Source of the DNA: Hymenoscyphus infarciens
Taxonomy: Eukaryota; Ascomycota; Leotiomycetes; Helotiales; Helotiaceae
Assembly (NCBI GenBank): GCA_001414345.1
Contig: LLCB01000067.1
Span: forward strand, 151,981-215,980
Reading direction: 5' to 3'
Length of the DNA: 64,000 nucleotides
Shown here: one piece after another, positions 54,278 through 64,000 of the stretch
Position numbering within the stretch: the stretch's first letter is position 1
Layout of the letters: each line of letters starts with the position of its first letter
The notes under the pieces: generated by a model
What the model saw: the letters and a program-made list of their open reading frames with translations, nothing else
Told to the model about the DNA's origin: nothing
Databases searched by the model: none
Made by a program: the position numbers and the translations under genes

Positions 54278-55575
54278 CGAAGACGGATTACACTGAGGCT
54301 TGGGGACTTAGATCTTAGGTGAGGTGGTGTCTTATAAGCAGCCTTCGGAGAATAGTGAAGTTATCGGAGCTTGGCAGTATACTTGAAGTGGAAGAAGTGT
54401 GGAAAGCGAAGTAGTTGAAGTTATAGACGTAGAGTTTAAGGTGCAAGAGTCATTTTTGTTAGATGGAATTGCAGAGGTAATCGGGCGGGAAACTATAGGA
54501 ATAGGATGGAAGACTGGAAGGTTCAAAGACTAGAAAATACTTGGTAGAGATATTCCGCAATTGATTATATGTAAAGGTTCTTATCAATTTCCGAGTGTTG
54601 GAGTGTTTTAGAACACATGTCAGGCGAAATCTACTACCAATAACTGTAAATCAACAACATTTAGGTAATTTCAACGTAGCTATACTTAGAGCCCGATCTG
54701 TTTTAATCGACGTCCATGCTTCAATATTGCGGAGTTTCGCTTTGAACCTTTTTGAATATCAACTTTTGGTTCAGATTTCGAGGCAGGATTCACAGGATCT
54801 GTTACACAAAAATCTCACTTTTTATACGACGTGCTCCCGGCCGGTTGATCAATCTTCTTTTATAAAAAATAATTGAAAAAACGCTGGTGCCTAATGGATG
54901 CGAGATATCAGAATCTTGGAAAGGTGACGGTCGGCATCATCGTACGCTCGCTTTATATGACGAGGTTCCAAGACCGAGAACCTACTACCTAGGCAAGAAA
55001 TATATTTCCACGTTTATTAGAGGGGGGGAGTATATATCTAAACTCATTTATGAGTATAGTATTCGGATATACTAATACCCAATTCCGAGAATTTGAAGCT
55101 AAATAAGTACAAAGACTTCCTATCTTAGATCGCTATCTAGGCATAGTATTTGTGTTCGGTTCTGGTCGCGGTAGTTTCTCGAAGGAGTGTACTCTCTTTT
55201 TTCAGGTTACTCGCTTTCGTGACTCATTACGAAGTGGGATGTCTTTCTTGGGGGTTTCCTTTCTGTCTTTGAAGAAGGTGGTATGGTGTTGCTGACCTAA
55301 ACTTGAAGTGTTGAATCTAGCTGGGTAGAATTAGTCCGTGGTTGAAGTTATTAACTATGTTTACACATTTGATAGATTGTTGAAGGAGTGAAGAGGTGAG
55401 ATATGCGAAGCGTATAATCAACCTATATTTTCAATTCCATCTCGTTTACTTTTCACAGCTGAACTTCTCCTCTCCCCTCCTCCAGTCCGTCACTTTCTCG
55501 GTCTTGATTCAATCACTGTTATACATCCATCACAATTGTACCTTTTATGAATACACCGAAATAATATTTTCAATT
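54278..55575. other. Gene-poor spacer between the two pseudogenes
   Basis: About 1.3 kb of rather A+T-rich DNA. Near 54996-55032 is ACGTTTATTAGAGGGGGGGAG followed by TA, which matches the right end of the MITE-II family; a matching left end was not found, so it is probably a truncated copy. Frames at 54595-54876 and 55396-55611 have no motif. Confidence 0.4.
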
Positions 55576-56356
55576 ATGGCACCATTGAAGTCGCTGCTCC
55601 TGGTCACATAGGTGACCATCGCATCCGTAGATCACCACCAGTCAACCAGGCGGTCCTCTAAATGGCTAAACCGTCACTGCAGCCACAGGAGTATTCTACA
55701 CCAGTCTAGAAGGCCCATCTACATATTAATCCCCCGAGGAAGAACCAAATTGTCCAGTCGTTACTAGGACGGGTTCTCCAAACATAGGATTAGCTGCTCT
55801 TAATTATCTCTACGTACAATAATCATCTCTCTTTCCTTTCTAACCCTCCGAAAGTTCGAAGGGCGGAATTAAAGCGGGGACTCCTTTCAAAGAGATAGTA
55901 AGACGGTGCTAACTTGAGACTTGTGAATTTTTTATATAGGTTAAAGTAATAGGTGGTTAAGAAACCTTTGTCACGCTAGAAGGAGCATTTTCCTCCACAC
56001 CACCTCTCTTTCCTGGTTCGCTTGAAAAGCCGCAAAGCCGTAACCTCAGTCTCTGAAAGAATGTGATGGTATCTGATTTGACGGTATCTGATGTTGAACC
56101 GACTTCGTTCTTAGTATTCCATTTGATGAATAACGGTGTGGGCAAAGGTAAGGATTTACTGGGATATGGTTTTTGGAAAAGATTTAGGCTGAGAACGAAA
56201 ATAGGTGGTATTGTGTTTGTCCTACGGCTACTGAGGGGATCGGTAGTCTATGTGCATGTGCTGACTTCTGGGTTTGTGAGGATGGATTGCGCGGAGGTTT
56301 GGGGGTTGAGACTAGTTATCCAACTACTTGCTTATGGGGCTTGGGAGTATGTGTAG
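55576..56356 (+). pseudogene. Decayed secreted-protein gene, copy 2
   Basis: Starts with a signal-peptide-like MAPLKSLLLVT cut off by a TAG at codon 12 (55609-55611). After a frame change, TVTAATGVFYTSLEGPSTY, a TAA, then SPEEEPNCPVVTRTGSPNI and LAALNYLYVQ before a stop. From about 56100 another stretch reads WYCVCPTATEGIGSLCACAD. The first and last pieces match copy 1 at 53.8 kb. Multiple stops and frameshifts make a functional product unlikely unless unusual introns remove them. Confidence 0.5.
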
Positions 56357-59300
56357 AGTAATCATTTTTTTCTTTGGCTTGAAATTGTTAAATTAAAGGC
56401 GGATGTATGAGAGTGGAGGGATAGGGTTAGGGTTACATTTAAGGGAGTGATCTTGGTCTACGTGAAGGATGGAATTTGTCAGGTTCTTTCGAGGGGATCT
56501 AGAGTGAGAAAGGGAATGCGCTTTGGAATTAGTTTATTAATTTATCACATGGACGTCGTATTCCCGGAATAACGACTTAAGATTCGATAGGTGTAGAAAA
56601 CTAAGTGGGAGTGAATGCTAGATGTAAGAGAGAAGTATCGTATTCGATATCTCTTGAGAATTCTTTCTTTCGTAAGAGTTTGAAGTATTTCTGATTCCTG
56701 AAGAACCTCTTTTGTCGTATGGTTCATACAAGGGAACTTGAACTCGTAAGATCCCACACTTCTATAAGATGGACCAGAACCTATATGTTCGAACCCAAGA
56801 TTTTAGCGCGTGGCCGAGAGAACACTGAATATAAAGATTACTATAAGATCACTTCTTCCTGGAATACAACGGCCTATTAAATTAGGAATCGACCGCTTGA
56901 GATAGAAGGCGAAACTAATCGACATAAGGCAATCAGTGGGCTCAAATCCCAAAGAGTCTTTTAAACACATCAAAGACATTTCAAAGATTACTCCTCGTTC
57001 TACTTAAAGAATTATTAATATCTTATCCTATTAAGGAGAGAGGCAGTCGAAGACCCCTGCTTAGTAAAAATTCCCCTCGAAGAGTCCAAGTCCGAAACCT
57101 TCAGCTCTTAACCAACATCTTACCTAGGTAAACACTCGCAAGCCATTCCCCGTCAATTCCTCGTCTCAAAATCGCAAAAACCATAAATTCAAGAAGTAGC
57201 AAATCCATCCCAACACCAAAAAATTGCAGACCAAAGAACAATCAAAGAACACACAAACCACACAACAGAACAGATTCAAAAAACGCAACGATCCCCACCA
57301 ATTCCCATAACTCACCTCGAGGGCTGCAGCAAAGCTTAAAGAGGCCTAGGACTTGAACACACGCTGCAAGGAAAGGGTTGGACGATCCTCGACTCTACTT
57401 TTTGTCTGTTCCGAATTACACCGTTTTCGTCTAATAGAGTTAAATAGATAGGGAAAGATCTAAAGAAAAAACGTGGAGCTGAAAATCTTCCTAACCTGGA
57501 AACCACCAGAAGAGGGAAATATCATCTAAACATTTATTAGATCTTGAATCGTTGAGGTAAGGTGAGGTGAGGTGAGGTGAGGTGAGGTGAGGAGAGGTGA
57601 GTGTTTAGTTCATCCAAGCAATTAAAGTTTTCCCCCTCCCCCCTTGGAAAGTTTCTCGCTTAGTGATTCTCTCGTCAATGCAATACCACGTCTCAGATGG
57701 ATGTACTCCCCCCTAATTAAATGTTATTTCTGACTCTTAGAATCGTGCGGGTGTTGACAGTTGTACTAAAAAAAAAGAAGATTCAGGTTTAACGTTTATT
57801 TAGAGGGGGAGAGGGGGGGTATAGTATTTGCCTTTACGGAGCATGCTTTTTAATTATTCTCGTCTCATCCTTTTTTTTTGCTTGCGGTGTGCTTTGGGTC
57901 TTTTCAACTCTTTCAAAGCCTAGGGTTTTGCTTGCGAAGTACGTACTATGTGGAAATAGGGTTCGATGGTGGGTGGATGGTGGTGTGATGATTCTTAATT
58001 TTAGCAGGTGGTTGTGACTCGTGAGTGAGGTTACTAAGGTAGACAGCGAGTGCGAATCTGAAACGTTGATCGATGATGATCGGACAACGCAAAGGGGTGC
58101 TTATCGGTATAGAGTTAGCGTGTAGTATTCATACTTGGGTATGATCCTCGGTTTCCATTGACGAGTCCGATTGCTGCAGTGCACTATTTATGAGTCGATT
58201 GTGCAATGTATGTGTGAAGATGAACTGTGTTCTTGGGCCAGCTTGTAGGGCTAGGATTTGGGAAACTTCTTTGTTGGAAAGTTGAAACATTTTCGGGATG
58301 GAAAAGAAACATGTTACTTCTAATAGAATTCGTACGTCAGCTCCTCCTTAAACTCTCTTCCGAGCTTCTTTTTGCGGAAGCAGCTGGAGAGCAATCCAGC
58401 TGAATGTCAGGTGATAACCCTTGTTTCACCTCCTCGGCTCCGGAGAATCATGCAAAGGAGCTAATTGGCCCTTCCCTTTAGCTGTCACCACTTAAATTTG
58501 CTTTATGAAGAAACAAAAGTTACCCAAATTTATCCATTGTGGCTCAGTGTTAATGTATACTTAGTATAAAATAGTGCACTTCCACCAATCTGGTGTTGCG
58601 GGCCTTCTGTTGCGGGCCTTCGGTTGCCCTTGCGGAGGCTTGTCTTTGGTCGAAACGTTGATAGGTTGATAGGCATGGATTTCGGGGGTACCTGCGTTTT
58701 TTAGCCCGTTTGAGGGTCCAGCTGGCAGCAGCGAATGAGAGGGGGGGAAGAGGAAGGGGCGACCTCGCAAGGGGGATTTTATCCGAACGATATCCGGGGA
58801 AATCGACTTGATAAGGGGGGTAAGCAGCTTAGATTTGAGTAGACGAGGGGAGATGCCTGATGTGAGCCTCAGATAGTTCAGCTTTTGTTTGAAGAAGCCG
58901 AAGATGAGTGAGATGTGAGATGGCTTGAGAATCAACTGATGAAGTTCGTTTATTCTCTACAATTGTATGATTTGAGAGTTTGTTAGGAATTAATAACATA
59001 ACAGGGGAATCTGAAGGAGGCCCAAAGGAGGCCCAAAGAAGGCCTCGGTGAAGGAGATGCGACCCCGTTTTCAAGGATGCGGCGGGTCGTTCCTTCCACA
59101 GAATAACCGCCGCTTTACACAATTAGCTTACATAGCCTTCTGTGCAGTGGACGGGAGTGGGGGTCAACTTCCAGACGCCGACTTTGAGATGAAAGTTGAC
59201 TCTCAACACCACCCGACCACCATCTACAATTGCTCAACTCTCCTCTCGCTCTCTTGCTGATTCTAGTTGAATCTTTACCCGACACTCCTTAACCGCGTCT

Positions 59301-59650
59301 GCTGTATTCTGCGCTTCTCATCTCATCCATTGATTCCTCTGTGTTTGGTTCTCGTAGGTCGATTGGCGCATAACCTCGTTCGTGCACGCATCGCTCTTCG
59401 CCCAATTCGAACATCTGCGACAGCTCCTCGACCACCATCCTCAGCGATCAAACCCCCCCTCCCCCTACGTCGTTCGACGGAAGGGCAAAGCAAGACTTCT
59501 GCCACTCTCTCACCCGGCCTCTGCTCTTTCCGTTTGTTATTGTCCTCGTTTCTCCATATTCTCTATACCTTACTCGTTGCCTGCCCTCTTTAGGCCTTTC
59601 CTATTGTGGTCGTCGCGCATTGTATATCCACTCGCTACCTCACCGAACCT

Positions 59651-59683
<33 letters not shown>

Positions 59684-60135
59684 CGAAGCACCACCAGCTG
59701 CTGTGCTATTCACCGCCAGCACTTCGTCGATCACCTCAGCTTCACAATCAGACAAGAGCCTCACGCTTACCCCCCAGCGAACAATGCAAAGCCGGGCCTG
59801 ACAATAGCAAAAGCGGATTCTATTCCCGTCGTAGCCGCGCACCTCTGCCGCCGTGCCAACACTACGCATCTATCTCTCAAACCCACGCTCCTTTGGTACT
59901 TCCTCTTTCCCAATCCTTGGCCACGACGACTACACCGAATCCTTCACCATCACCACCATCTAACCTCCACGCAGTCGACATCCCGCAGGCGGAGAGAACG
60001 ACTTGTGTTGGCTTCCAACATTACATTCAATTCCACTTGATACGACTGGGGCGTTTTACCTCATTACATTCTTTACGCCAGGCGCTTTTGGCAGGGCCAG
60101 CAATTCATCTACTTTAATAACACTTTCTTCTCACC
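56357..60135. other. 3.8-kb gene-free region upstream of KCH1
   Basis: A short TTAGGG-like run (AGGGTTAGGGTTA near 56427-56445), A+T-rich DNA to about 57.1 kb, a (GGTGA)n run near 57560-57600, MITE-II at 57.7 kb, and a (CACCCT)n run at 59650-59684. The frame 58561-58935 (minus) has no motif. From about 59.2 kb the sequence is C-rich and pyrimidine-rich, as expected of the KCH1 promoter and long leader; short upstream frames there may be uORFs. Confidence 0.45.
57706..57824. mobile_element. MITE-II copy
   Basis: 119 bp starting CTCCCCCCTAATTAAATGTT and ending ACGTTTATTTAGAGGGG plus GGGTATAG, imperfect inverted ends, flanked by TA (57704-57705 and 57825-57826). The ends match the 27.6-kb element (CTATCCCCCCCC, TAAATGTAAACG). 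No coding capacity. Confidence 0.5.
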
Positions 60136-62136
60136 ATGGGCTGTTCAGGCCGAGTCAAGGAGGAGGACCTCCGCCCTGAGCAGAAATGGGATTTCATTGT
60201 GAGTGTTTATAATCAATTGACAATGGGAAAAGAGTTGGTGCTAATGAATGGTGATGGTAGAGTTTGAACGATTTCAAAAACACCAGTTGCTTCGGTCCAA
60301 TCGCATACGGATATCTGTGTATCTCTCTCCTCATCTCAGTAGCAGTTTACGGCGTCGATACCTTCACCGCAGTCAATCTTCTCGCTTTCAACGAGTGGTC
60401 GGGACAGGTTAAACCAAAGATTGACTTTGATATTGGCAAATGGATCTTTTCGGGCTGCATCATTCTATCATGGCTCAACGTAGCCTACGAACATATTCGG
60501 GCTATGCGTGTGATGAAGAGAGGCGCAGTCGCCGAGAGTTTCTTGGATTCTCTCGCTGTTCGTCTACAGTGTATTCGATGGGGAAAGGGCCGTGGGTATA
60601 AACGTTTCTTGGTTTTCGCTGAATTGACGAAGAGTAAAAAGGGAGCTGAATACGTGGCATTGTTTACATATTTCTCTTTCCAAGGTGAGGCGATTGGAAA
60701 TGCTTGGTTGAGTATCTACTGACATCAGAATAGCTTGGATTCGAATCATCTTCTGCCAAGGACCTCGTCAAGTCATTAACGCCGTCACTTTGTATGCCGT
60801 TTTCCAGGCCAACTTTGAAGCCAAGAGTGATGCCGGTTCGACATTGACCACTTTCTTCAGAAACATTGGGCATCTCGCCGAGGAAAGCCACCAACAAGCC
60901 CTCGTTCTTTCCGGCATGATCTTTACCCTGGTCATTTGGGCGTTTGGTGTGCTCTCTCTCTTACTCGCCTGTTTGTTCTACGTCTTTTTCCTTTGGCACT
61001 ATATTCCCAACCGGGACGGAGGCTTGGGAGGGTATTGTAAACGCAAAGTCGACAAACGTCTATCGTCCATTGTGTCTGTCAAGGTCAACAAAGCAATCGA
61101 GGAGGAGGAACGTCGAAGGCAGCGAGGAGATACCAAAAAGGCAGCCAAGGGTGGCGAGGTTGCTGTCGGACGCCAGGCAACTCTACCAACACTCTTCGAT
61201 GTCAAGGGAGACGACAAGCTTCCAGATATGCCATTAAACCGCAACGATACGATGACAACTCTACCACTTTACACCTCTCGACCTGGAACACCATCGAGTG
61301 GACAACCTCCTCTTCCATCCTTCGAGCTCAACGAGTTGGATCAACGCCGTCCTTTCCCTCAACGCGGTGACACCAATTTCTCGACGACCAGTTACGCATC
61401 CAATGCTCCATTAATTGGTAATGCGCAAGGAATGGGTACTGGGCGTAATTCCCCAGCACCATCGCTACCCCCTTCAGAAACGAATGGATACCCTGGACAA
61501 CCACCAAGATCAATGACCTCAAACACGCATAGAAGCAACTGGAGCAATTCCTCTGGGCCAGGAAGCCAAGGGGGGATTCAACCACCACCGAGAATGCCAT
61601 CCGCAATTGGTGATAGAGGGTACACTCAAAGCCCAGTATCATATACTGATGGTAGAGGCACACCTATGAGTCAATCCAGCGTCGATACTTTCGGCCGTCC
61701 GGTCCCACGAGCGGTCAACGATTTACGATCGAACACACCAATGGGCCCAGCTCCATCGATGGGCCGAAGAACACCATTCGATCCCAATAATGCGCGATCA
61801 TCACCTGCACCACCCGAATACGGTCGAGGGTCTCCAGCACCAGGTCCAAATGGCACATACCAATCATTCAATGCCAACTTGCCCAACCCGAGCATGCGTA
61901 GTGCCTCTGCCGCGCCAACATCAAACCCAGGATATGGACCGGGTCCTCAGCGAAACATGACAGCGCCTGGTGGTTATTTTGGCAATGCCGGTCCACAACG
62001 ACCTGGTACATCGAACAGTCAGATGAATGCTACGCCACAGATTAATAGACTTGCTAGTCCGGCTCCGTATAACAATGGCGGGAGTCCGGGGTTTGGGCCG
62101 ATGGGGGCGAATAGTCCTGGATATCGAAGGAGTTAG
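60136..62136 (+). CDS. KCH1: KCH-family potassium transporter
   Basis: Three exons: 60136-60198, 60261-60684, 60734-62136, giving 629 aa. Kch1/Kch2 (Prm6) of yeast mediate K+ influx needed for calcium signalling during pheromone response and ER stress. The N terminus MGCSGRVKEEDLRPEQKWD carries Gly2 and Cys3, a likely myristoyl/palmitoyl anchor as in the family. Membrane segments: IAYGYLCISLLISVAVYGV, WIFSGCIILSWLNVAYEHIRA, YVALFTYFSFQAWIRIIFC (completed by the exon 2/3 join) and LVIWAFGVLSLLLACLFYVF. DTFTAVNLLAFNEW, CQGPRQVINAVTLYAVFQA and FLWHYIPNRDGGLGGYCKRKVDKRL are typical KCH blocks. The last 320 residues are Pro/Ser/Asn-rich and disordered, a feature of filamentous fungi. The acceptor of intron 2 is AATAG (60733), not the earlier TCAG, because only this keeps the frame. 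Confidence 0.93.
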
Positions 62137-64000
62137 GGGGAGGTACATGGGAGAAAAAAAGAGCCAATTGTATATGTTAAGGATCTTTGTATGTTGAAAG
62201 GATAAAATGGGGGGTTTATGATATGACATGAAGATGTTATGGCGTACGCGCTTGGAGAATAGCGACGAGACCACTACTACTACTATTTCCTTGCTTTTCT
62301 GGTTTTTTGTCGAGATAGGAGAATACCCTTGAGCGTTTGGTTTTTTTCTCTCTCGTTGCTTTAAAGGGATGGCCTTGATGATGGCTTTGTAAATATCTCT
62401 GCGTTTCTACATAAGATGGGTACGGGTAGGATAGATTAGATTCTAGGAGCCGGGTGGCAAAAACTTTGACATGTTAGCTTTTTTTTTAGAGGGAATATTA
62501 AGAGATGATTTTTCTGAGATGGATTTTGCCGACTTTGGTTTTTTCTCAGTGTTGTGTCTTGTGTTCGGTGAGTGAGTTGTTGTTTTCTTGGGGAGGGGGG
62601 GATTTTAAGGAGGGGGGAGGGTTGCTTCTGCAAGTTGTAAGTGCAAGCAAGCCAAAATTTGATTGTTGCCTAGTGAGAGAGGGTATAGGTTTTCTCTTAG
62701 TAGACTGATCTTCCCTCCTCTCCTCGCTCGCTCGCTCGGCTTGGATCCCTCCCGCGTGATGCTTTTCACGCGGGATGGGCCCGGGGGGGAGTGAGTGAGG
62801 GAGTGAGGGTGTGAGTTAGTGAGTCAATGAGTGAGTGAGTGAGTGAGTGAGTGAGGGAGTGAGGGAGGGAGTGAGGGAGTGAGTGAGGGAGTGAGTGAGT
62901 GAGTGAGTGAGGGAGGGAGTGAGTCAATGAGTCGACCATACCTACGGAGTAGCTCTAGACTCTAGACTCTAGACTCTAGACTCTCTGTGATATTTATTGG
63001 TGATGGATTTTTCTTCTTCATTTTTTCCCCTTCATTTTTTCCCCTTCATTTTTTCCCCTTCATTTATCGGCTTGCTGGGGCTTGGTAAGTTGGTTGGGTT
63101 GGTTTGTTGGTTGGGTTGGTTTGTTGGGTTGGTAAGTTGGTTGGTTGGTTGGCTTGGTTTGGTTTGGTTGGCTTGGTTGGCTTGGTTGGCTTGGTTGGTT
63201 GGCTTGGTTGGTTGGTTTAGTACTTGAAAGATAGTCCTAGGAGGGGAGGAGAGGAGGAGATGAGGAGATGAGGAGATGAGGAGAGGAGGAGAGGAGGAGA
63301 TTAAGAGAGTTAGTTGGATGTATGGTATGCGTGGTATGTATGGTATATATAGTATGTATGGTACGTATATATAGTATGTATGGTATGTATCGTATGGTAT
63401 TTGATACTTGAGATGAGTGATGGAATGGGATTGCGATTACTGGATAAGTGATGGGATTGTTGGATGAGGGGTGAGGGGTGAGGGGTGAGGGGTGAGGGGT
63501 GAGTGGTGAGGGGTGAGGGGTGAGGGGTAAGAGGTGAGGGGTAAGAGGTGAGGGGTGAGGGGTGAGGGGTAAGAGGTGAGAAGAGAAGAGAAGAGAAGAG
63601 AAGAGAAGAGAAGAGAAGAGACGTTCTTTTTGCCTTACTTGGGTGTTGTGTGTTGTTGGGGAGAGGGTTAGTTGCGTGGGTTACGTGGGGAGTGAGGATT
63701 GTTTAGGGGATATTTGAGATAGTTGAATAACTATCATAAAAACTGAAGCGTTCTAGGACTGTTCTAGTGTAGTCTTAGAAGTTAGCTATTAGGGCGTCCT
63801 GGATACACCAAAAAGTCGGAATCGACTAAATCGCAAATCGCAAATCGCAAATCGCAAATCGTAAATTACAAAGTCGAGCTAAAGTAGAACTTAATAATTA
63901 TATTATCTAAGCCCTTTATTAAGGGGTAGGAGAGCATTTTGCTACTTCTTAGTCTCCCTCTCTCGCTACTCTTTCCTTCTTTAGTATATTATATAAATAT
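62137..64000. repeat. Minisatellite-rich region
   Basis: No gene. Successive simple repeats: (GAGT)/(GAGG)n at 62790-62935, (TCTAGAC)n at 62953-62981, three copies of CCCCTTCATTTTTT from 63025, TTGG-rich DNA at 63078-63218, GAGGA runs at 63240-63300, GGTATGTA-type runs at 63315-63395, (GAGGGGT)n at 63465-63578, (AGAAG)n at 63578-63620 and AAATCGC x5 at 63828-63862. The final 120 bp turn A+T-rich. A 10-bp perfect hairpin at 62750-62775 lies at its left edge. Confidence 0.75.
62750..62775. other. Perfect 10-bp inverted repeat
   Basis: TCCCGCGTGA and TCACGCGGGA, separated by six bases (TGCTTT). Contains CACGCG/CGCGTG, which could be an MBF-like (ACGCG) double site or a stem in RNA. It is 0.6 kb past the KCH1 stop and next to no known gene. 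Confidence 0.6.

Noticed and set aside
59570..59869. Minus-strand frame with an RVRVRVRV repeat
   Set aside because: It is produced by the (CACCCT)n simple repeat; no other coding sign.
62997..63227. Plus-strand frame rich in Leu, Gly and Trp (GWFVGLVSWLVGWLGL)
   Set aside because: Translation of a TTGG minisatellite; hydrophobicity is an artefact of the repeat.

Overview
The window is nuclear DNA from a filamentous ascomycete (Pezizomycotina). The evidence is short GT-AG introns (about 45-70 nt) with GTAAGT/GTATGT/GTGAGT donors, fungal-only families (DASH subunit Hsk3, KCH potassium transporter, Mediator 7, Ipi1), and long A+T-rich, TpA-rich, CpG-poor islands of the kind left by repeat-induced point mutation (RIP). 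The gene set suggests Leotiomycetes/Helotiales, but that is inference. I found no tRNA, rRNA or CRISPR. Exon joins were worked out by hand; a model is trusted when the joined reading frame closes and restores a family motif.

Layout. 0-7 kb is gene-dense: the 3' part of a CREG-like protein, a five-exon DUF262 protein, IPI1, then a small membrane protein whose 3' end overlaps a roadblock/LC7 dynein light chain. 7.1-10.9 kb is a RIP-like island plus a 199-bp TA-flanked MITE. 10.9-14.1 kb encodes an unrecognised 992-aa protein. 14.1-17.9 kb is repeat-rich and holds two Harbinger/Tourist-like MITEs with TAA and TTA target duplications. 17.9-26.7 kb carries membrane/coiled-coil gene A (1049 aa), a lipid phosphate phosphatase, MED7, a 57-aa Cys-rich protein ending in a CaaX box, and a secreted protein whose first intron is a long hairpin. 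26.7-28.2 kb contains nested MITEs. 28.4-36.8 kb has a multi-TM protein, a ZIP importer, and head-to-head with it a CDF exporter with a MITE in one intron. 39-43 kb has a single-TM protein, HSK3 and a small CorA-like protein. 44.0-49.7 kb is gene B, a paralogue of gene A. 50-53 kb has proteasome alpha3 and a WW/FF splicing factor, divergently arranged. 53-60 kb is gene-poor with two decayed copies of a secreted-protein gene. 60.1-62.1 kb is KCH1, followed by dense minisatellites.

The most unusual system is the pair A and B. Their first exons have the same length (108 codons, aligned without gaps, same phase-0 intron), and later each has a C-x-H-[IL]-x-x-C-x-C motif directly after a membrane segment, followed by coiled coil. 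In A everything lies in one polypeptide. In B the multi-TM half (963 codons) and the coiled-coil half (854 codons) are in the same frame, separated by one TAG followed by CAACCA. TAG-CARYYA is the known leaky-stop consensus, so B may make two products by stop-codon readthrough. A 222-nt or 177-nt in-frame intron that removes the stop is the main alternative.
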